Shown: one piece after another, positions 41,089 to 48,616 of the stretch
How positions within the stretch are numbered: the first letter of the stretch is position 1
Layout of the letters: every line of letters begins with the position of its first letter
Source of the DNA: BRH-c54 sp036567945
Lineage (GTDB): Bacteria > Bacteroidota > Bacteroidia > Flavobacteriales_E > Vicingaceae
NCBI GenBank assembly: GCA_036567945.1
Contig: DATCTM010000048.1
Coordinates: 1 to 64,000 of the forward strand
Reading direction: 5' to 3'
DNA length: 64,000 nucleotides
The notes under the pieces: model-generated
What the model was told of the DNA's origin: nothing
What the model saw: only the letters and a program-made list of their open reading frames with translations
The model's database searches: none
Translations under genes and position numbers: made by a program

Positions 41089-41815
41089 AAGAGTAGCAAT
41101 AATAACTGGTGCAGCCAAAGGAATTGGAAAAGCCATATCAGAAAGAATGGTAAAAGAGAATTACGTCACCATTTTAGTAGATGTTGATAATGAAAACGGA
41201 ATAACATTAGCAAAAAAACTAGGAGATTCCGCAAAATATATTTTTTGTGACATTAGTAATCATCAAGAAGTAGAAAATCTTTTTAAAACCGTTGTTGATG
41301 AATATGGAGGAATAGATGTTTTAGTCAATAATGCCGGTATAATTCGGGATAATGTGATTTGGAAAATGCCCGAAGAGGATTTCGATAAAGTAATGGATGT
41401 TAATTTGAAGGGAACCTGGTTAATGTGTAAGGTTGCCGGAACTCTAATGCGTGAACAAAAAAAAGGGAGAATAGTAAATATTGCTTCACGAGCTTGGTTG
41501 GGAAATAGAGGACAATCCAATTATTCGGCATCTAAAGCTGGAGTAGTAGGTTTAACTAGGGTTTTAGCATTAGAATTAGGTAAATATGGTGTTTTGGTAA
41601 ATGCCATTGCTCCAGGATTAATTGATACTCCTCTTACTCAGAAATTACCTCAAGATGTACAAGATAAATTAATTGAAGCACAACCAACTAAGACCATGGG
41701 AAAGCCTGAAGATATTGCCAATGCGGTTTCTTTTTTATGTGATGATAAAACACAATTTATTACCGGCCAAATTATTTATGTAGATGGTGGGAAAAGTATA
41801 GGAGCGGGTTTATAA
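41081..41815 (+). CDS. Short-chain dehydrogenase/reductase (FabG-like)
   Basis: A 244-residue classical SDR with the NAD(P) motif TGAAKGIGKA, NNAG (VNNAGIIRDN), the catalytic Tyr-Lys in NYSASKAG and the C-terminal GQIIYVDGGKS. The Ser-to-Tyr spacing (IASRAWLGNRGQSNY) is one residue shorter than in FabG. Its gene overlaps the XdhC gene by 8 bp and precedes HcrCA by 45 bp, so it is part of the aromatic operon. A role as a 3-hydroxyacyl-CoA or ring-alcohol dehydrogenase is possible; the exact substrate is unknown. Confidence 0.85.
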   Translation: MDKRVAIITGAAKGIGKAISERMVKENYVTILVDVDNENGITLAKKLGDSAKYIFCDISNHQEVENLFKTVVDEYGGIDVLVNNAGIIRDNVIWKMPEEDFDKVMDVNLKGTWLMCKVAGTLMREQKKGRIVNIASRAWLGNRGQSNYSASKAGVVGLTRVLALELGKYGVLVNAIAPGLIDTPLTQKLPQDVQDKLIEAQPTKTMGKPEDIANAVSFLCDDKTQFITGQIIYVDGGKSIGAGL

Positions 41816-41860
41816 TAGACATCTAGTTAATAAAATGAGAATGAAAAAATATAAGATATT

Positions 41861-44635
41861 ATGCAAATTTTAAAAATTATCGTTAACCATCAAGAACATC
41901 AGGTTTTAGTTGAGCCACACGAAACTTTAGCTCATGTCCTTCGAGAAAAAATTAACCTTACAGGAACTAAATTGGGCTGCGAACAAGCAAGCTGCGGAGC
42001 ATGTACCGTATTTGTAAATGGAAAAGCTGTTCAAAGCTGTATTTTTCCTGCACTAAGAGCAGAGGGGGCAATTATAACTACCATTGAAGGAGTTGCTGAC
42101 AAAAACAAACTTCATCAACTTCAAGAGAAATTTGTAGAGAAAGGAGCTATTCAGTGTGGATATTGTACGCCTGGTATGATTATGACTACACTCGATTTTT
42201 TAAAAGAGAATCCAACGCCAACTACTGAGGAAATTAGAGAAGCTATATCTGGTAACTTGTGCCGTTGTACGGGGTATGTGAAAATTGTAGATGCAATAGA
42301 AAGTTATGTAAAAGATGAAATCACTCAAGTGAGTGATAAGTATAAAATGGTTGGTGAAAATAGACCTTATATTGAAGCAACAAAGAAAGTTCAGGGAACA
42401 GCTGATTATGCCGATGATATTAAAATAAAAAATACTCTTTATTGTAAATTTTTACGGAGTACCCATGCTCATGCTAAAATTAGTAACATCGATACTTTAA
42501 AGGCTAAAAAAATTAAGGGTGTTCGATTAATTATAACAGGAGAGGAACTACCTGTAAAATTTGGTGTATTACCCATATCGCAAGACGAAACAGCTATGGC
42601 TGTTGAAAAAACACGCTATATTGGTGAAATTGTAGCTGCAGTTATAGCAGATACGGAAGCCATTGCTCAATTTGCTTGTGAACAAATAAAAATTGACTAC
42701 GCTCCATTAAAACCATTTTTTGATATGGAGGAATCGTGTGAAGATATTGGTGAAAATGAAAAAATTCATTCTCATGTAAAATTCAACAACAACATTCATA
42801 AGAAAGCCGAATTACGTTTTGGAAATCAACAAGAAGGTCTTGAGAAGGCTTATTTTAAAATAAAAGAAAAATTCGATTTTCAAGGAATAAATCATGGTTT
42901 TACAGAGCCTCATGCTGCTACTGCTTATTGGGATGAAAATGGGTTGACTATTATTACAGCTACCCAAGTTCCTCATTATTTACATCGGTATTTGGCAAAA
43001 GTAATGGAAATTCCTATGAATCGTGTTAGAGTGATTAAACCTTATGTTGGTGGCGGATTTGGTGGAAAATCAGATCCGTTTCCTCACGAAATGATTATCG
43101 CTTATGCTTCGCGTGTTTTAGGAAAACCTGTGCGCGTTCGTTTTAACAGAGAAGAAGTCTTTTTGACCAATCATGGACGACATCCAACTAAAATAAGTAT
43201 GGAAATGGGAGTTAGTGCTAGTGGAAAGTTTGAAGTTTTAGATGCAGATATAATTATTGATGGAGGAGCTTATGGCAGTTTTGGCGTTGTTACATCTTAC
43301 TACAATGGTGTGCTTTTACAAGCTCCATACAAAATCGATAATTTCGGGTTTAGAACTCGTAGGGTGTACACCAATAAACCACAATGTGGAGCCATGCGTG
43401 GTCATGGTGCTGTTAATTCTCGATATGCAGTTGAGACTATTATTGATAGGCTTGCAGAAGAAATTAATATGGATCCTTGTGAAATGCGTTTAAAAAATTT
43501 TTTGAATGAAAAAACATTAACTGTTGGCCAATATAGAATTACTTCTAACGGAAGTGTAGAATCACTTAAGAAAGTAATGGAACTGTCTAAATGGAAAGAA
43601 AAGTTTAGAAAATTACCCGAAGGCCATGGTATTGGAGTCGCATGCGGATTTTTTATCAGTGGAAGTGCTTTGCCAATTCATTGGAACGAATACCCACAAT
43701 CAGTAGTACATTTAAAAGTAGATTTAGACGGACGAGTTTTAATTACTTCTGGAGCAAGCGATATTGGGCAAGGTAGCGATACCATGTTAGCCATTATTGT
43801 AGCAGAAGTTCTTGGACTTAGTTTAGACAATATATTTGTAGTTGCTGCCGATACCACATTAACACCAATTGATTTAGGGAGTTATTCGAGTAGGGTAACT
43901 TTTATGGCTGGTAATGCTGCAAAAATGGCTGCCGAAAACTTAAAAGAACAAATTTTAAATGCTGTTTCTTTACTTCATAATATCGATAAAGCAGAAATTA
44001 ATTTTGAACACGAAAAGGTCTTTACCAATGATGGGAAACTAAGTTTAACATGGATAGAAGCTATTGAAAATGCTACTAGAAAAGTAGGTGCTTTAAATAG
44101 CACAGGAGCCTATAATTCACCAAAATTGGGTGGTGATTTTAAAGGAGCTGGAGCAGGGTTAAGTCCTTCGTATAGCTTTGGTGCAGTAATTACTGAGGTA
44201 AAAGTTGATGTAGCAACCGGTCATGTAAAAGTAGTTGACATTTGGGGAGCTCATGATGCAGGAAAAGCATTAAATCCTTTAGCTGTAGAAGGACAATTAG
44301 AAGGCTCTTGGCACATGGGATTAGGACAAGCGGTAAGTGAACAAATGAAGTTTAGGGATGGATTATTAGTAAATGGCAATTTGGTAGATTATAAAATTCC
44401 AACAGCAAAAGACATTCCTTCTATTCATACTAACATTGTTGAAACTATCGACCCGGAAGGACCTTTTGGAGCAAAAGAATGTGGAGAAGGAGCTATTCAC
44501 CCTATTATTCCTGCAGTAGCTAATGCTATTTATGATGCTGTAGGAGTTCGAGTTACTTCGTTGCCAATTACTTCGGAGGAAGTATTAAAAGCAATTAATA
44601 AAAAAAATAAAAATTTAGAAACCGTTAATCAATAG
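41861..44635 (+). CDS. 4-hydroxybenzoyl-CoA reductase, fused 2Fe-2S (HcrC) and molybdenum (HcrA) subunits
   Basis: Removes the phenolic hydroxyl of 4-hydroxybenzoyl-CoA, giving benzoyl-CoA. The 924-residue protein joins a 2Fe-2S subunit (Cys40, Cys45, Cys48, Cys60 for the plant-type cluster; Cys99, Cys102, Cys134, Cys136 for the second) to a molybdopterin-binding subunit (from about residue 165). The latter includes PYVGGGFGGKSDPFPHE, CGAMRGHGAVNSRYAVE and the active-site Glu region GPFGAKECGEGAIHP. In Thauera these are separate HcrC and HcrA. The assignment rests on the next gene, whose 4Fe-4S loop is specific to HcrB, and on benzoyl-CoA genes across the divergent promoter. Confidence 0.88.
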   Translation: MQILKIIVNHQEHQVLVEPHETLAHVLREKINLTGTKLGCEQASCGACTVFVNGKAVQSCIFPALRAEGAIITTIEGVADKNKLHQLQEKFVEKGAIQCGYCTPGMIMTTLDFLKENPTPTTEEIREAISGNLCRCTGYVKIVDAIESYVKDEITQVSDKYKMVGENRPYIEATKKVQGTADYADDIKIKNTLYCKFLRSTHAHAKISNIDTLKAKKIKGVRLIITGEELPVKFGVLPISQDETAMAVEKTRYIGEIVAAVIADTEAIAQFACEQIKIDYAPLKPFFDMEESCEDIGENEKIHSHVKFNNNIHKKAELRFGNQQEGLEKAYFKIKEKFDFQGINHGFTEPHAATAYWDENGLTIITATQVPHYLHRYLAKVMEIPMNRVRVIKPYVGGGFGGKSDPFPHEMIIAYASRVLGKPVRVRFNREEVFLTNHGRHPTKISMEMGVSASGKFEVLDADIIIDGGAYGSFGVVTSYYNGVLLQAPYKIDNFGFRTRRVYTNKPQCGAMRGHGAVNSRYAVETIIDRLAEEINMDPCEMRLKNFLNEKTLTVGQYRITSNGSVESLKKVMELSKWKEKFRKLPEGHGIGVACGFFISGSALPIHWNEYPQSVVHLKVDLDGRVLITSGASDIGQGSDTMLAIIVAEVLGLSLDNIFVVAADTTLTPIDLGSYSSRVTFMAGNAAKMAAENLKEQILNAVSLLHNIDKAEINFEHEKVFTNDGKLSLTWIEAIENATRKVGALNSTGAYNSPKLGGDFKGAGAGLSPSYSFGAVITEVKVDVATGHVKVVDIWGAHDAGKALNPLAVEGQLEGSWHMGLGQAVSEQMKFRDGLLVNGNLVDYKIPTAKDIPSIHTNIVETIDPEGPFGAKECGEGAIHPIIPAVANAIYDAVGVRVTSLPITSEEVLKAINKKNKNLETVNQ

Positions 44636-44639
44636 AATT

Positions 44640-45575
44640 ATGATTGCTGAAAAAACATATTTACTACCTACTTCTATTAATGAAGCAATGGCGTTTGCAA
44701 AAAAACATAAAGGAAATTTTAAATATTTGGCAGGAGGAACCGATGTTATGGTGAATAAATTTCAAGGCAACAATACATCGGGTTGTTTAATAGATATTAC
44801 TCAAATAAGCGAATTGAAAGGCATTTCAAAACAAGGGAATTTTTTACGCATAGGTGCTTTAGAAATCTTAGAAGAGTTAAAACTTAATAGCAATATTAAA
44901 ACTGAGTTTCCAATGTTGATTGAGGCTGCATTGGCTGTTGGTTCACCATTAATTAGAAAAACAGCTACCATTGGAGGGAATGTTTTGTGCGAAAACAGAT
45001 GTTTATTTTATAATCAAAGTGAGTGGTGGAGGGAAGCAATTGGCTATTGCTTAAAATGTGATGGAGATATTTGTATCGCAACAGGTGGTAAAAATGCTTG
45101 TTTTTCTGAATTAGTTTCAGATACTGCTCCTGCCTTAATTGCAATGGATGCCGAAATTGAAATCGTTGATGTTGACAGAATAAAAAGAATAAAACTCGAA
45201 GAAATTTATACCGGTGATGGAGTGTATCCAAGAAACCTATCAGAAACAGCTATTTTAGCAGCTATATTCTTGCCATTAAATCGTGGTTTTAAAACAGTTT
45301 TTCATAAACTAAGAGAAAGAGAAAGTTTAGAATTTACCTCTTTAACTACTGCTGTAGCCTTAGATGCTACTGGAAAATTAAAAGTTGCTTTAGCCGGGGT
45401 AGATCCAAAAGCTGTAGTTGTTGAAGGTACATTCAATGATAACAAAGCAGATTTAATTAAAAAAGCAATCAAAGGCTCTCGAGCCGTTGATAACGATATG
45501 TATTCTAGAAAGTATAGAAGAGAAATGATAAGCGTTTATTTAAACAAAAGCTTTGAATTACTTAGTAAAAAATAG
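44640..45575 (+). CDS. hcrB: 4-hydroxybenzoyl-CoA reductase FAD/4Fe-4S subunit (HcrB)
   Basis: The flavin subunit of 4-hydroxybenzoyl-CoA reductase. The 311-residue protein has the FAD-binding LAGGTDVMV and TATIGGNVL segments. Between about 115 and 160 it carries the insertion found in HcrB but not in ordinary xanthine dehydrogenase FAD subunits: Cys121, Cys137, Cys145 and Cys154, with spacings of 16, 8 and 9 residues that match the published 4Fe-4S ligands of Thauera HcrB (Cys122, 138, 146, 155). The segment RCLFYNQSEWWRE is also conserved. It starts 4 bp after the HcrCA fusion. This extra cluster is thought to allow electron flow from ferredoxin towards molybdenum. Confidence 0.93.
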   Translation: MIAEKTYLLPTSINEAMAFAKKHKGNFKYLAGGTDVMVNKFQGNNTSGCLIDITQISELKGISKQGNFLRIGALEILEELKLNSNIKTEFPMLIEAALAVGSPLIRKTATIGGNVLCENRCLFYNQSEWWREAIGYCLKCDGDICIATGGKNACFSELVSDTAPALIAMDAEIEIVDVDRIKRIKLEEIYTGDGVYPRNLSETAILAAIFLPLNRGFKTVFHKLRERESLEFTSLTTAVALDATGKLKVALAGVDPKAVVVEGTFNDNKADLIKKAIKGSRAVDNDMYSRKYRREMISVYLNKSFELLSKK

Positions 45576-45650
45576 ATTGTATAATTTATTATATATCAAT
45601 AAGCTTAATGAAAGCTAATCAATATCATATTTTTTCTAATTTTCTACCTT

Positions 45651-45658
45651 TAAGTTTG
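45651..45658 (+). promoter_or_regulatory. Candidate -7 element for the hemerythrin gene
   Basis: TAAGTTTG matches the Bacteroidota TAnnTTTG element and lies 31 bp before the start codon at 45689. No convincing -33 element was found. Confidence 0.35.
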
Positions 45659-45688
45659 TTTCATTATTTATAATTAAACTAAATAAAA

Positions 45689-46219
45689 ATGGAACACAAC
45701 CCCTTAACAGTAATGTACAATGAGCATGATGTTATTGTTAAAGCTGAAAACATCATTAAAAGTTTGGAAAACACTTGGGAAGATACCCCTGAAACATACG
45801 TTGAAAAAGTTAAATTATTAATTGAATTTTTCCGGGAATACGCAGACGGTTATCATCACAGAAAAGAGGAGGATGTTTTATTCCCTGCTGTTCATAATCA
45901 TCCAGATTTTGTTTTGCAAGAAATCATTGAAGAATTTAATACTCATCATGAAGATTTTAGAGAATATGCTGCCGAAATTATAGAAGCGGTTGATGAGGAA
46001 GATTATGTCCGATCTTACAAAGTTTTAAAACAATATATTGGTGATTTACTCGATCATATAGCTGCTGAAAACGATGAACTTTTTGTTTTAGCTGAAAGTT
46101 TAATGGATGAGCAAGACTTAGAAACTATCTATTTTAAATTTAAAGATATAGACATGGAACTGGGAGAAGAAAGAAAACAAGAATTTGAAGAAATGATAGG
46201 GAATTGGGGTGAAAAGTGA
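45689..46219 (+). CDS. Hemerythrin-domain protein
   Basis: A 176-residue all-helical hemerythrin HHE-domain protein. Candidate di-iron ligands are in MYNEHDVI, DGYHHRKEEDVLFPAV, NTHHEDFREY and LLDHIAAENDELF. Such proteins bind oxygen or nitric oxide, or take part in Fe-S repair. There is no signal peptide. It begins a new plus-strand unit after the aromatic operon and is followed by a second hemerythrin/PAS protein. The neighbourhood suggests protection against oxygen or NO, but this is inference. Confidence 0.87.
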   Translation: MEHNPLTVMYNEHDVIVKAENIIKSLENTWEDTPETYVEKVKLLIEFFREYADGYHHRKEEDVLFPAVHNHPDFVLQEIIEEFNTHHEDFREYAAEIIEAVDEEDYVRSYKVLKQYIGDLLDHIAAENDELFVLAESLMDEQDLETIYFKFKDIDMELGEERKQEFEEMIGNWGEK

Positions 46220-46278
46220 ACGTGAATAGAAAGAGGTGTAGAAATTGCCTTTTTCATCTATTAAAAAATAAAAAAACA

Positions 46279-47253
46279 ATGAATACATTTTTACCAGTAG
46301 TTGAGGAGTTATCAGCAGGTCATCCTGTAAAAGTTTATTACGAGGAAGCTGAATTAATACAAAACTTAATTAAAGAGTTAAAAGCAACTAACCTCGAAGA
46401 AGATTTTCAGAAATACTTTAATATTTTTAACGAGTTATCTACCATAGAAAAAAGGTTCGCAAGAAAAGAGAATCAACTATTTCCTTATTTAGAAAAACAT
46501 GGTTGGGATGGTCCAAGTCAAGGAATGTGGTCATTTCACGATAATTTGAGAGAAATTATTCGATTAATTAATAAACAAAACGAAGAAAAAGACATCGAAA
46601 AAATTAAACTTAATTTACCTTTTTTACTGGATGGTATAGAACGTTTAATGGGAGTAGAAGATATGCGATTGTTCCCAAATGCAATGCAGTTACTTACCAA
46701 AGAAGATTGGGAAGAATTTTACGAAGGTGATGAAGAAATTGGCTGGATGCTAAAAGAAAAACCTACTCCATATCCTGAACGTGAAGAGGTGTATGTTCAT
46801 CCAAGCCAAGATAAAAAAGAGCGTAAATTATCATTTTCATTAGAGGATACTTTTCATTACGATGAAGGCTATATGACTCCCGAGCAAGTAAATTTATTAC
46901 TACGTTTTTTGCCTGTTGATATTACTTATGTAGATGAAAACGATAAAGTAATATTTTATAACCGTGGTGAAGACCGAGTTTTTCCACGTAGTAAAGGGAT
47001 AATTGGAAGAGAAGTAAAATTTTGTCATCCACCTAAAAGTGTTCACATGGTTTTGAGAATTGTTGAAGAATTTAGAGCTGGAACAAAAGATGTAGCTGAG
47101 TTTTGGATTAATTTTAAAGGCAGAATGATTCACATTCGTTATTTTGCCATAAGGGATAAAGAAAAAAAATACCGTGGAGTGATAGAAATGTCGCAAGATG
47201 TAACCGATATTCAAAAATTAGAAGGTCAAAAAAGATTGTTGGATTGGGATTAA
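46279..47253 (+). CDS. Hemerythrin plus PAS domain protein (DUF438-like)
   Basis: A protein of about 324 residues. A helical HHE-type region (about 15-150) with the EEAELIQNLIKEL, RKENQLFPYLEKHGWDGPSQGMWSFHD and EDMRLFPNAMQLL segments is followed by a C-terminal PAS domain (about 215-315; LPVDITYVDENDKVIFYNRG and YRGVIEMSQDVTDIQKLEG). This is the DUF438-type layout. The PAS module may bind heme or another sensory ligand. I start it at ATG 46279 (MNTFLPVVEEL) rather than at 46216, which would overlap the previous gene by 4 bp and add a non-conserved leader. No output domain is present. Confidence 0.8.
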   Translation: MNTFLPVVEELSAGHPVKVYYEEAELIQNLIKELKATNLEEDFQKYFNIFNELSTIEKRFARKENQLFPYLEKHGWDGPSQGMWSFHDNLREIIRLINKQNEEKDIEKIKLNLPFLLDGIERLMGVEDMRLFPNAMQLLTKEDWEEFYEGDEEIGWMLKEKPTPYPEREEVYVHPSQDKKERKLSFSLEDTFHYDEGYMTPEQVNLLLRFLPVDITYVDENDKVIFYNRGEDRVFPRSKGIIGREVKFCHPPKSVHMVLRIVEEFRAGTKDVAEFWINFKGRMIHIRYFAIRDKEKKYRGVIEMSQDVTDIQKLEGQKRLLDWD

Positions 47254-47259
47254 GAAATA

Positions 47260-48180
47260 ATGATAACAAAGCCATACAACAGTTACAGTACTTACATAAA
47301 ACAAAAGTTTGGTAAACGTGTTCAAAAAGTTTCGTTGGATACCGGTTTTACTTGTCCGAACAGAGATGGTACTAAAGGAATTGGTGGTTGTACTTATTGT
47401 AACAACAACACATTTAATCCCTATTATTGTAAGCCTCAAAAAAGTATAACACAACAATTAAACGATGGGATTGCTTTTTTTGCTAAAAAATATAAAACAC
47501 AGGAATACTTAGCTTATTTTCAGGCATACAGTAATACTTATGCTGATATTGAATTGGTGAAATCCTTATATTTAGAAGCTCTTAATCACCCTAAAATTGT
47601 TGGTTTGGTTATCGGTACTCGTCCCGATTGTATTAATGAAGATTTAATTCAATTTCTATCTGATTTAGCAAAACGCAATTACATTTCTTTAGAATTTGGT
47701 GTAGAAAGCACACTCAATAAAACCTTAGATTTTATTAATCGCTGTCATAGTTTTGAAGAAACTATTGCTGCTTACGAGTTGTCAAAGAACAAAGGCATTG
47801 AGCTTGGAGCTCATGTAATAATAGGACTTCCGGGCGAAACTAGAGAAGAAATGCTCCATCACGCTAATGAACTCTCAAAATTACCCATCAACACCTTAAA
47901 AATTCATCAGTTACAAATTGTAAAACATACCATGATGGCGAGACAATATGAAACAAATCCTGAGTTTTTTCAATTATTCTCACTAAATGAATACATCCAA
48001 TTTATGGGCAAATTTGTGAGTAAATTACGTCCGGACATCATTATAGAACGATTTACCAGTGAGTCTCCTGCACATTTGTTGGTTGCCCCTAAATGGAATG
48101 GTATCAAAAACTTTGAAATAACATCTAAAATTGAAAAATACCTATTAGAAAATAATTTTTGGCAGGGGAAAAATTTCTAA
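47260..48180 (+). CDS. YhcC/TIGR01212-family radical SAM protein
   Basis: A 306-residue radical SAM protein. The Fe-S motif is of the YhcC type, CPNRDGTKGIGGCTYC, rather than the simple CxxxCxxC. Further landmarks are FQAYSNTYADIE, GTRPDCI, ISLEFGVES and GAHVIIGLPGETREEM. These proteins resemble Elp3-like and oxygen-independent enzymes, but the reaction of this family is not settled. It starts 6 bp after the hemerythrin/PAS gene. No relation to the aromatic pathway is evident. Confidence 0.9.
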   Translation: MITKPYNSYSTYIKQKFGKRVQKVSLDTGFTCPNRDGTKGIGGCTYCNNNTFNPYYCKPQKSITQQLNDGIAFFAKKYKTQEYLAYFQAYSNTYADIELVKSLYLEALNHPKIVGLVIGTRPDCINEDLIQFLSDLAKRNYISLEFGVESTLNKTLDFINRCHSFEETIAAYELSKNKGIELGAHVIIGLPGETREEMLHHANELSKLPINTLKIHQLQIVKHTMMARQYETNPEFFQLFSLNEYIQFMGKFVSKLRPDIIIERFTSESPAHLLVAPKWNGIKNFEITSKIEKYLLENNFWQGKNF

Positions 48181-48217
48181 AAAACATGAGGTAGAACTCA
48201 ATAAAATGTTGAATAGA

Positions 48218-48421
48218 TTATTTATCAACACATGTACATCCATCAGAAATCATAACATCAACTTCGTCATCAAAGTTTGATTTTTTCTCAAAGTCATCTT
48301 CACAAAGCGTTGTGTTGGCTTTTGTTTTACAATTTGTACATTCTCTACAGTTATCATTTCCACATGAAATAAATACAAAAGTAGACAGAAAAATAGTTGT
48401 TAAAAAAGCGATTTTTTTCAT
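48218..48421 (-). CDS. Small cysteine-rich lipoprotein
   Basis: A 67-residue predicted lipoprotein with signal FVFISC (Cys20) and a mature part containing six further cysteines in pairs (CRECTNC, CEDD, CTC). It is acidic and has no family I recognise. The cysteine pairs could bind a metal or form disulfides. It stands alone between the radical SAM gene and the DPP-IV-like gene. That it is a real gene is supported by the well-formed lipobox. Confidence 0.65.
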   Translation of the reverse strand: MKKIAFLTTIFLSTFVFISCGNDNCRECTNCKTKANTTLCEDDFEKKSNFDDEVDVMISDGCTCVDK

Positions 48422-48490
48422 AGCGAATAAAATTTAGTAAAAATTGGACTTATTAAGTAACAATGTAAATGTATATGTTTTTTTATTTGT

Positions 48491-48522
48491 TTATGTTATG
48501 CTTATGTTATGCTTATGTTATG
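48491..48522. repeat. Short tandem repeat, 11-bp unit
   Basis: The unit TTATGTTATGC occurs in nearly three exact copies in the 195-bp gap before the DPP-IV-like gene. The repeat could vary in copy number by slippage. No gene is present in the rest of this gap. Confidence 0.85.
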
Positions 48523-48616
48523 ATATAATTTAGGTTAAAACAACATAATTCGGTTCAAGATAATTTTTGTCCAACAATTTCTTTAAATTCGTGGGCTTAA
48601 ATTTTAACTAAATAAG

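Noticed and set aside
47218..47457. 79-residue minus-strand open frame across the radical SAM start
   Set aside because: Overlaps two well-supported plus-strand genes and shows low-complexity Thr/Ser-rich translation typical of a shadow frame.
48563..48591. Promoter (TTTG plus TAAATTCG) before the DPP-IV-like gene
   Set aside because: The -7 element has a mismatch and the spacer is only 14 bp, shorter than usual for Bacteroidota promoters.
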